The notes beneath the pieces are model-generated. The model was not told the origin of the DNA, did no database searches, and saw only the letters and a list, made by a program, of their open reading frames with translations. Below, one piece after another: positions 1 to 5,329 of a stretch of 5,789 nt of DNA. Source of the DNA: Pseudomonadota bacterium (lineage in GTDB: Bacteria; Pseudomonadota; Alphaproteobacteria; Rhizobiales; Rhizobiaceae); NCBI GenBank assembly GCA_023428515.1, contig JAEYXI010000206.1, positions 1-5,789 on the forward strand. Direction: 5' to 3'. The translations under genes and the position numbers were made by a program. Position 1 is the stretch's first letter, and the number at the start of each line of letters is the position of its first letter.

Positions 1-768
1 GTGGGTGCTCTGTTCCTTCAGGCTGTCGGTGAATTCCTCGACATTGCCGACGATGTTCTGGATCTTCTGGCGGTCGACTGAATTCAGCAGGTCTTCCGCC
101 GCCTTCAGCGTGCCGTCGAGCTTGCCCGAAACACCCGCCAGTTCCTCGGAGAGCGCCGAGACGCTCGACAGGAACTTGTCGATCCCGTCGGCATTCGCCG
201 CCAGCGCATCCGAGAATTTCTGCGCATTCTCAGCCGTCTTGGTCAGCGGCCCGCGTACGTCGCGCGTAAACCCTTCGAGGTCGGAGAGCACGTTGTCGGC
301 GCGCTTGAAGATGTCCTGCGCCGTCTGCAAAAGGTTCGTCACCGCCGAGGGATTGGCGGTGATCTCCGCGACCGTCTCGTCGCGCTCGGCCTCGTCCAGC
401 AGGTTGGGCTCCCTGAGATCCGCGCCCTTCAGCTCGATGTTCGACTGTCCCGTCAGGCCGGCGATGCCGATATCGGCCTGCGTCGATTTGGTGATCGGCG
501 TCAGCCGGTCGATCTCCGCGTCGGCGATGGCGACCGTCGGGTTGAGCACGTCGATATAGACGCGCCGGACATCGCCCACCCTGACGCCGTTGAACAGCAC
601 TGCGCTGCCGCGTCCCAGCCCCGAGGCCGAGCCGGGGATGCGCACGCGCAACATGGCGGTCTCGCCGCGGTCGCCGATGGCGGCCGTCCAGTAGACGAAG
701 AGGAAAGCGGCGACGATCGCGATCAGCGTGAAGATGCCGACGATGACGTAATTGGCTCTGGTTTCCAT
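1..768 (-). CDS. mlaD: MlaD/MCE-family lipid transporter periplasmic subunit (partial, C-terminus off the left edge)
   Basis: The MCE-domain subunit of an Mla-type phospholipid ABC transporter. Such proteins are anchored in the inner membrane and form a periplasmic ring or tunnel that hands lipid between the permease and the outer membrane. The frame is open for 256 residues from ATG at 768 to the window edge with no stop. Residues about 8-28 form one hydrophobic N-terminal anchor. Residues about 38-118 carry the MCE domain, with the typical GSASGLGRGSAVLFNGVRVG stretch (46-65) and the GIAGLTGQSNIELKG stretch (101-115). From about residue 140 the chain becomes polar and helical with heptad-like spacing, the long coiled-coil tail usual in this family. 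The start is supported by AAGGG 5 nt upstream. It is the third gene of the operon, 46 bp after the ATPase gene. It is truncated only by the window. The symbol is family-level; the orthologue could equally be named generically as an MCE protein. Confidence 0.93.
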   Translation of the reverse strand, partial: METRANYVIVGIFTLIAIVAAFLFVYWTAAIGDRGETAMLRVRIPGSASGLGRGSAVLFNGVRVGDVRRVYIDVLNPTVAIADAEIDRLTPITKSTQADIGIAGLTGQSNIELKGADLREPNLLDEAERDETVAEITANPSAVTNLLQTAQDIFKRADNVLSDLEGFTRDVRGPLTKTAENAQKFSDALAANADGIDKFLSSVSALSEELAGVSGKLDGTLKAAEDLLNSVDRQKIQNIVGNVEEFTDSLKEQSTH

Positions 769-773
769 TCCGG

Positions 774-778
774 CCCTT
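774..778 (-). promoter_or_regulatory. Ribosome binding site of mlaD
   Basis: On the minus strand AAGGG lies 5 nt before the ATG at 768. A perfect GGAGG lies further upstream (785-789), 16 nt from the start, too far to be the usual site. The pair supports the ATG at 768 as the true start within the 46-bp gap between mlaF and mlaD. Confidence 0.5.
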
Positions 779-814
779 GTTTTTCCTCCGGCCCCTCAGC
801 CCGGTTCTTTCATC

Positions 815-1636
815 CTATGCGCGTCCGGCAAGGTCGAGTTGGCGCGCCCGCTTGCCCCGGAAATACGACTTCACCCACGGCTCCTCGCTGGCCAGCATGT
901 CCTCGATCGTGCCTTCCACCAGCACCTTCTTCTTGCCCAGCACCGCAACGCGGTCGCAGGTCGAGAACAGGCTGTCGAGGTCGTGGGTGACCATGTAGAC
1001 GGTGAGGCCCATCGTGTCGCGCATCTTGACGACGAGCTCGTCGAACTCGGCCGCGCCGATCGGGTCGAGGCCCGATGTCGGTTCGTCGAGGAACACGATA
1101 TCCGGGTCGAGCGACAGCGCCCTGGCAAGCGCCGCGCGCTTGATCATGCCGCCGGAAAGCTCGCTCGGATATTTGCGCGCCGCATCGGGCGGCAGGCCGA
1201 CCAGTTCGATCTTGAGCAGCGCCAGCTCGTTCATGAGCGACTGCGGCAGGTCGAGATACTCCCGCATCGGCACCTGTATGTTCTCCATCACGGTCAGCGC
1301 CGAGAACAGCGCGCCGTGCTGGAACAGCACGCCGACCCGCATGTCGAGCCTCAGCCGCTCCGCCTCGCTCGCCTTGTCGAGGTCGACGCCAAACAGCTTG
1401 ATCGTGCCGGACCGCTTCTTGTTGAGGCCGAGCACGGTGCGCAGGAGCACCGACTTGCCCGCGCCGGATGCGCCCACGAAACCCAGGATTTCGCCCCGCA
1501 TTACGTCGAGCGACAGCTTCTCCAGCACGACATTGTCGCCGAAGGCGACCGTCACGTCGCGCACCGACAGCACGACCTCCGAGCCGGCTTTGGCCGGCTG
1601 GTCGTTGCGCATCTCGATATCGGCCGCCTCGCTCAT
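815..1636 (-). CDS. mlaF: Mla-type lipid ABC transporter ATP-binding protein
   Basis: The cytoplasmic ATPase that powers the MlaE-type permease encoded just upstream. In numbering from the GTG at 1645 (276 aa), all ABC motifs are intact: Walker A GASGAGKS (58-65), Q-loop Q109, signature LSGGM (163-167), Walker B IVFLDE (183-188), D-loop SGLD (191-194) and switch histidine H221 in VTHD. Length matches MlaF proteins, about 270 aa. I prefer the ATG at 1636 (273 aa), because AGGGTG sits about 8 nt upstream of it, whereas the GTG at 1645 has no Shine-Dalgarno. The preferred start lies 10 bp after the permease stop, so the two genes are probably co-transcribed and translationally coupled. The FQHGALFSALTVMENI stretch after the Q-loop is typical of the MlaF/Ttg2A branch, not of amino-acid or sugar importers. 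Assignment to the Mla family is firm; the exact lipid substrate is not shown by sequence. Confidence 0.95.
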   Translation of the reverse strand: MSEAADIEMRNDQPAKAGSEVVLSVRDVTVAFGDNVVLEKLSLDVMRGEILGFVGASGAGKSVLLRTVLGLNKKRSGTIKLFGVDLDKASEAERLRLDMRVGVLFQHGALFSALTVMENIQVPMREYLDLPQSLMNELALLKIELVGLPPDAARKYPSELSGGMIKRAALARALSLDPDIVFLDEPTSGLDPIGAAEFDELVVKMRDTMGLTVYMVTHDLDSLFSTCDRVAVLGKKKVLVEGTIEDMLASEEPWVKSYFRGKRARQLDLAGRA

Positions 1637-1644
1637 CCCGCGCA

Positions 1645-1648
1645 CCCT
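1645..1648 (-). promoter_or_regulatory. Ribosome binding site that decides the mlaF start
   Basis: AGGG on the minus strand, overlapping the TAG stop of mlaE (1647-1649), lies 8 nt before ATG at 1636. If this is the ribosome binding site, the alternative GTG at 1645 would fall inside it and is unlikely to be used. The overlap of stop codon and binding site suggests that translation of mlaF depends on ribosomes finishing mlaE. Confidence 0.5.
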
Positions 1649-2834
1649 AGAAGTCGATCGCCGCGTAGAATATGGCGAAGGCGCCGTCGAGGATGATCAC
1701 CACGAAGATCGACTTCACCACCGACGCCGTGACGTGCTGCCCGAGCGATTCGGCACTGCCGCCGACCTTCAGCCCCTCCACCGCGCCGATGATGCCGATG
1801 ATCAGCGCCATGAAAGGCGCCTTGATCAGGCCCGCGAAAATGGTCGACACGTCGATGGCGATCCGCAGGCGGTCGATGAACTGAATTGGCGCTATGTCGG
1901 AGTAGAACCACGAGACGACGATGCCGCCACCGAGCGCCGCGAAATTGGCGAGGATCGTGAGGCACGGCAGCGCCACGACCAGCGCGACCAGCCGCGGAAA
2001 CACCAGCACGCCGACCGGGTTGAGCCCGATCACGGTCAGCGCGTCCACCTCCTCGCGCATCTTCATCGAGCCGATCTCGGCGGTGATCGCACTGCCCGAG
2101 CGTCCGGCGATCATGATCGCCGTCATCAGCACGCCGAGTTCGCGCAGCACCAGGATGCCCACCAGGTCGACGACGAAGATGTCGGCGCCGAAATAGGAAA
2201 GCTGGTAAGCGCCCTGCTGTGCGACGATGGCGCCGACGATCGCCGACATCAGCACCACCACAGGGATAGCCCCGACCCCCATGCGGTCGATCTGCGAGAA
2301 GATCGCCGCCATGTTGATGCTGTGGCCGCGGCCGAGCTTCATCTGCCCGCCGCGTATGGTGGCGCCCAAAATGTTCATCGCGGCGAGGAAATCGTCGCGC
2401 ATCTCGTAGACGCGCTCGCCGATCTTGGCGAGGATCAGGATAACGACGTTCGTCCGGCCTTCCGCGCGGTCGTCGCCTTTTTTCGAGGCGGCGTCGCCCA
2501 CCGCGCCGAGCAATATCTCCGATATCTGGTTCTGCCCGTCGATGCGGGTCTCCAGGCCCTTGGCTCGCGCCGACGACAGCAGGCGTTCGATCAGCCAGGC
2601 GCCGGCCGTGTCCATCCGGCCCACCTCTGAGATATCGACCACCAGCGTATGATGTCCGTTGTGCCCCGGAATGGCGCGCATCGCCTTGTCCACCTCCGCG
2701 ACCCGCCGTGTCGTCCAATTGCCTGCCAGCCGGCAGGTCAGCACGTCGCCTTCGACGCTGCTTTCCACCCGCGGATCGAGGTCCGACGTCTCGCCGCTCG
2801 CCGTCCCCGCTTTCCGTTTGGCGTTGATAAGCAT
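1647..2834 (-). CDS. mlaE: MlaE-family lipid ABC transporter permease with fused N-terminal STAS (MlaB-like) domain
   Basis: The integral-membrane permease of the phospholipid transporter, 395 aa. Residues about 22-105 form a STAS domain. Its conserved loop MDTAGAWLIERL (74-85) has the D-T-A-G pattern seen in the free-standing E. coli partner MlaB. A charged linker follows (about 115-130), then the MlaE/DUF140 permease core (about 135-395). The core carries the family signature RELGVLMTAIMIAGRSGSAI (231-250), continuing through AEIGSMKMREEVDAL (252-266), with about five or six hydrophobic segments: roughly 190-206, 217-243, 270-309, 330-350 and 372-391. E. coli MlaE alone is about 260 aa, so the extra 130 residues are the STAS fusion. 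It is the first gene of the mlaE-mlaF-mlaD operon. The start is ATG at 2834; only a weak AAGA lies upstream, so the exact N-terminus is less certain than the domains. MlaB-MlaE fusions are common in alphaproteobacteria. Confidence 0.95.
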   Translation of the reverse strand: MLINAKRKAGTASGETSDLDPRVESSVEGDVLTCRLAGNWTTRRVAEVDKAMRAIPGHNGHHTLVVDISEVGRMDTAGAWLIERLLSSARAKGLETRIDGQNQISEILLGAVGDAASKKGDDRAEGRTNVVILILAKIGERVYEMRDDFLAAMNILGATIRGGQMKLGRGHSINMAAIFSQIDRMGVGAIPVVVLMSAIVGAIVAQQGAYQLSYFGADIFVVDLVGILVLRELGVLMTAIMIAGRSGSAITAEIGSMKMREEVDALTVIGLNPVGVLVFPRLVALVVALPCLTILANFAALGGGIVVSWFYSDIAPIQFIDRLRIAIDVSTIFAGLIKAPFMALIIGIIGAVEGLKVGGSAESLGQHVTASVVKSIFVVIILDGAFAIFYAAIDF

Positions 2835-2880
2835 GATGAATCGTCTTAACCCGTCGCATCACGGCTGTCGAATTGACGGC

Positions 2881-2897
2881 AACGCCTTCGGGCCGTT
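2881..2897 (+). other. Small hairpin with UUCG loop in the epimerase leader
   Basis: Read as plus-strand RNA, AACG (2881-2884) and CC (2885-2886) pair with GG (2891-2892) and CGUU (2894-2897), leaving C2893 bulged and a UUCG loop at 2887-2890. The loop is closed by C-G, the combination known to give extra-stable tetraloops. It ends 2 nt before the GGAG at 2900-2903. The stem is only six pairs, so a chance origin in GC-rich DNA is quite possible. Confidence 0.3.
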
Positions 2898-2899
2898 CC

Positions 2900-2903
2900 G
2901 GAG
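2900..2903 (+). promoter_or_regulatory. Ribosome binding site of the epimerase gene
   Basis: GGAG lies 10 nt before ATG at 2914. It selects this start over in-frame codons further upstream, which would place the N-terminus inside the divergently transcribed mlaE gene and add residues not expected in the family. Confidence 0.55.
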
Positions 2904-2913
2904 CAGATTAAAG

Positions 2914-3897
2914 ATGAACCGTGTCCTTTCGGTCGTCGAGGAAAAATTTCCTATAGCCGGAACCTTCACCATCTCGCGGGGGTCGAAGACCGAGGCCGAG
3001 GTCATCACCTGCACGATTCGCCAGGGCGAAAACGTCGGCCGCGGCGAATGCGTTCCCTACCGCCGTTACGGCGAGACGGTTGCCGGCGTGCGTACCGAGA
3101 TCGAGGCCGCAGCGAGCGCGATCTCCGGCGGAATCTCCCGGCTTGAGTTGCTCAACGTCATGAAAGCAGGCGCAGCGCGCAACGCCGTCGACTGCGCGCT
3201 CTGGGATCTCGAGGCGAAGCGCGCAGGCATCCGCGTCGCCGAAACGCTCGGCATCACCTCGCCCGCGCCGCTCGAGACCGCCTATACGCTCTCCCTCGCC
3301 TCGCCAGACGCGATGGCCGCGCAGGCCCATGAGAACGCCGCGCGGCCGCTGCTGAAGGTGAAGATCGGCGGCGACGGCGACATCGACCGCATCCGCGCGG
3401 TGCGTGACGCCGCCCCGAACAGCCGGCTGATTCTCGACGCCAACGAGGGCTGGACCGAGGACAATGTCCGCGAAAATCTCGCCGCCGCGGCGGAACTCGG
3501 CGTCGCGCTGGTCGAGCAGCCCCTGCCCGCCGGCAAGGACGCCATTCTCGCTCGCATCGAGCGTCCCGTGCCCGTCTGCGCCGACGAGAGCGTACACACC
3601 GCCGACGGGCTGGAGAAACTCGTTGGCCTCTACGACGCGATCAACATCAAGCTGGACAAGACAGGCGGGCTCACCGCAGCGCTCGAACTGCGCGACCGCG
3701 CCAGGGAACTCGGCTTCTCCATCATGGTCGGGTGCATGGTCGGCACCTCGCTCGCCATGGCGCCGGCCGTCCTGCTCGCCCAGGGCGCCGATTTCGTCGA
3801 CCTCGACGGCCCGCTGCTCCTGGCGCGCGACCGCGAGCCCGGCCTCATATATCGGGGATCGCTGGTGTCTCCGCCCGAGCCTGGCTTGTGGGGCTAG
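2914..3897 (+). CDS. dgcA: Dipeptide epimerase / N-acetyl-D-glutamate racemase (DgcA-like), enolase superfamily
   Basis: A 327-aa cytoplasmic enzyme that should epimerise at the alpha-carbon of a glutamate-containing substrate using divalent metal. The capping domain covers about residues 1-115 and the modified TIM barrel about 120-310. Visible active-site residues: KVK (148-150, K150 the first acid/base), metal ligands D175 (in DAN), E201 (in EQP) and D224 (in ADES), and K246 (in NIKLDK) as the second acid/base. GCMVGTSLAMAPA (273-285) and DLDGP (296-300) are typical of the dipeptide epimerase branch that binds the substrate amino group. The C-terminus GSLVSPPEPGLWG (315-327) also looks family-typical. 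Homologues act either on L-Ala-D/L-Glu from peptidoglycan recycling or, in the DgcA group, on N-acetyl-Glu in D-glutamate breakdown; sequence alone does not settle which. No dgcN partner is visible. It stands alone on the plus strand and overlaps the MFS gene at its 3' end. Confidence 0.9.
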   Translation: MNRVLSVVEEKFPIAGTFTISRGSKTEAEVITCTIRQGENVGRGECVPYRRYGETVAGVRTEIEAAASAISGGISRLELLNVMKAGAARNAVDCALWDLEAKRAGIRVAETLGITSPAPLETAYTLSLASPDAMAAQAHENAARPLLKVKIGGDGDIDRIRAVRDAAPNSRLILDANEGWTEDNVRENLAAAAELGVALVEQPLPAGKDAILARIERPVPVCADESVHTADGLEKLVGLYDAINIKLDKTGGLTAALELRDRARELGFSIMVGCMVGTSLAMAPAVLLAQGADFVDLDGPLLLARDREPGLIYRGSLVSPPEPGLWG

Positions 3898-5080
3898 TTC
3901 CGGCCGCAACGATCAGCCCCAAGCCCACCACCGCGATCCCCGCCATCACATAAAACCCGTCGCCGCCGAGCCGCTCGGAGAGCGGCCCGCACGCCAGCGT
4001 CCCCACGCCGGTGGAAAAACCGTTGGCGAAATAGGCGATACCCTGCGCAGCCCCGGTGCGCTCCTCCGGCACCGTCTCCCCGATCATCTTCTGCAGGCCG
4101 ATCAAAAGCAGCCCGGTCGACAGCGCATGCAGCGTCTGCACCATGAAGAACCCGGGCACGCCGAACCCCAGCGGCTCGATCACCGGAAAGGCGATCCAGC
4201 GCAGGATCGCCGCCACGCCCGCGATCATCAGAACCCTGTTTGCCGAGATCGCGCCGAACACGCGGTTGAACATCAGGAATACGCAGACTTCCGCCACCAC
4301 CGACCAGGCCCAGAGGAAGCCGATCGTAGAATCGCTGATGCCGATGTCCTTCCAATAGATCGACGCGAAGCCGTAGAGCAGCCCGTGGCTGGCGACGATC
4401 ACGCCGGTGCCGGCGACGAAGAACAGGAAGTAGCGGTTGAAGAGGCTTGGCCCCACCGTCTGCAGTTCCGATGCCGACAGCGGCGAGGCGACGCGCGGCC
4501 GGCCCATGCGCGGCGTGATCAGCGCCGCCGCCAGCGCCGCGAACAGCCCGAACGCGATCATGAAGGGCACAGCGTCGGCGCTCGTCGCGGCAAGGATGAT
4601 CCCGCCGAAGAAGTTGCCGGCGAGGAAGGTGAGCGAGCCCCAGATTCGCATCCTGGGGTAGTTCGAGCCGAAGCGCCTCACGCCCGACAGCGCCAGCGAA
4701 TCCGCCAGCGGCGATTGCGGCGTCCAGAAGATGTTGATCGCCAGCGTCACCGCCAGGACCACCGCGTAGGTCGGCGAGAGGAAATAGCCGAGCGACAGCA
4801 GGAATGCGGCCACCGAGATCGCGATCAGCACATTCGCCCGGTCCCTTGCCCGGTCCGCCATGCTTGAGATGATCGGCGTCGTGACGACGCGCAGGAAGAT
4901 CGGCGCGGAGAGGATGATCGCAATCTCCTCCGGCCCGAAACCCTTGGCCGCCAGCCAGAGCGGAAAATACGGAACGTTGACGCCGAGCGACAGGAACACC
5001 GCCGCGAAGATCAGCGACATCCTGAGTTCGAAATGGCGGGGCTTGACGAGTTGTTCAGGCTGGAGCGGCGGCAAAGACAT
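3845..5080 (-). CDS. MFS transporter, HcaT/LacY-like (MFS_1_like) branch
   Basis: A 411-aa inner-membrane secondary transporter, with about twelve hydrophobic segments from residue 22 to 394 and a cytoplasmic loop near 190-212. YFPLWLAAKG (38-47), PLADSLAL (124-131) and YPRMRIWGSLTF (141-152) resemble the proton symporters related to E. coli HcaT, a putative 3-phenylpropionate carrier, and LacY. A short RARDRAN stretch (77-83) fits the loop between TM2 and TM3. The substrate cannot be read from sequence. ATG at 5080 is the only usual start codon (ATG/GTG/TTG) between the upstream in-frame stop (TAA, complement of 5138-5140) and Met21, and it leaves a normal 20-residue tail before TM1. However, the bases before it are pyrimidine-rich (CCCTCCGTCCTCC) with no Shine-Dalgarno. 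The last 17 residues after the final helix are encoded antisense to the epimerase 3' end. The convergent orientation argues against co-regulation with the epimerase. Confidence 0.9.
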   Translation of the reverse strand: MSLPPLQPEQLVKPRHFELRMSLIFAAVFLSLGVNVPYFPLWLAAKGFGPEEIAIILSAPIFLRVVTTPIISSMADRARDRANVLIAISVAAFLLSLGYFLSPTYAVVLAVTLAINIFWTPQSPLADSLALSGVRRFGSNYPRMRIWGSLTFLAGNFFGGIILAATSADAVPFMIAFGLFAALAAALITPRMGRPRVASPLSASELQTVGPSLFNRYFLFFVAGTGVIVASHGLLYGFASIYWKDIGISDSTIGFLWAWSVVAEVCVFLMFNRVFGAISANRVLMIAGVAAILRWIAFPVIEPLGFGVPGFFMVQTLHALSTGLLLIGLQKMIGETVPEERTGAAQGIAYFANGFSTGVGTLACGPLSERLGGDGFYVMAGIAVVGLGLIVAAGTSPTSQARAETPAIPDI

Positions 5081-5329
5081 GGAGGACGGAGGGTCCGGCT
5101 GGCGCTGCTCGGACCGTGCGCCGAGAGTCGAGCCCCCTTACCACGCTCGTTTTGCCGGCGAAACTGGCTGGACCAACCGATACCGGAGGCGGCTCGGGCA
5201 GCCCGGCGAAGCCGAGCGCGCCGAGCTTGGCTGCATGGCGGTCGGCCGCCCGTTCGGGCCGGCGCCGCTGTGAATCGGGATCGGAGCGGCGCAAGGCCGC
5301 TTTGCCGTTTCCAGGCATTGCAGGAACCC
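5081..5329. other. Intergenic region upstream of the MFS gene; no gene seen
   Basis: A 249-bp gap between the start of the MFS gene and the stop of the LpxH-like gene, both on the minus strand. Open frames cross it, but none has a supported start, a recognisable domain or a sensible composition. Short inverted repeats are present (GCTCGG 5192-5197 with CCGAGC 5212-5217; GCCCG-TT-CGGGC at 5248-5259), and CCGAGC recurs directly at 5212 and 5221. Neither hairpin is followed by a T tract, so I do not call a terminator. I find no convincing promoter for the MFS gene. Confidence 0.5.

Larger units (their letters stand above)
2835..2913. promoter_or_regulatory. Divergent intergenic region between mlaE and the epimerase gene
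   Basis: These 79 bp separate the start codons of the leftward mla operon and the rightward epimerase gene, so the promoter of each is expected here or within the opposite gene. On the plus strand TTGACG (2873-2878) matches five of six bases of a sigma-70 -35 box, but no convincing -10 element lies 16-18 bp downstream. On the minus strand I find no pair that reads as a promoter. The region is assigned from gene arrangement, not from a firm motif. Confidence 0.4.

Noticed and set aside
5..559. A 184-codon Ser-rich plus-strand open frame
   Set aside because: It is the antisense of the mlaD coiled-coil tail; the Ser richness mirrors GC-rich codons of the real gene.
752..1696. A 314-codon plus-strand open frame opposite mlaF
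   Set aside because: Its product is His/Arg/Glu-rich and low in complexity, with no recognisable domain, and it lies wholly against the ATPase and its flanks.
1002..2630. A 542-codon open frame on the plus strand across the mla genes
   Set aside because: It is the antisense of mlaF and mlaE, both of which have full family motifs. Its product is rich in Arg, Asp, Ala and His with no domain; long antisense frames are expected from GC-biased third positions.
1633..2862. A 409-codon minus-strand frame overlapping mlaE in another frame
   Set aside because: Translation is an Arg/Gly/Asp-rich shadow of the permease with no membrane segments, while the overlapping frame encodes the complete MlaE signature.
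2659..2913. An N-terminal extension of the epimerase from an in-frame ATG at 2659
   Set aside because: It would overlap divergent mlaE by 176 bp and add 85 residues not seen in the family; ATG at 2914 has GGAG at good spacing.
3464..4867. A 467-codon plus-strand frame across the epimerase end and the MFS gene
   Set aside because: The product is Arg/Asp/His-rich without domains and runs through two genes with clear homology in other frames.
5248..5259. Possible intrinsic terminator after the LpxH-like gene
   Set aside because: The stem is five base pairs with a 2-nt loop and there is no T tract on the minus strand.
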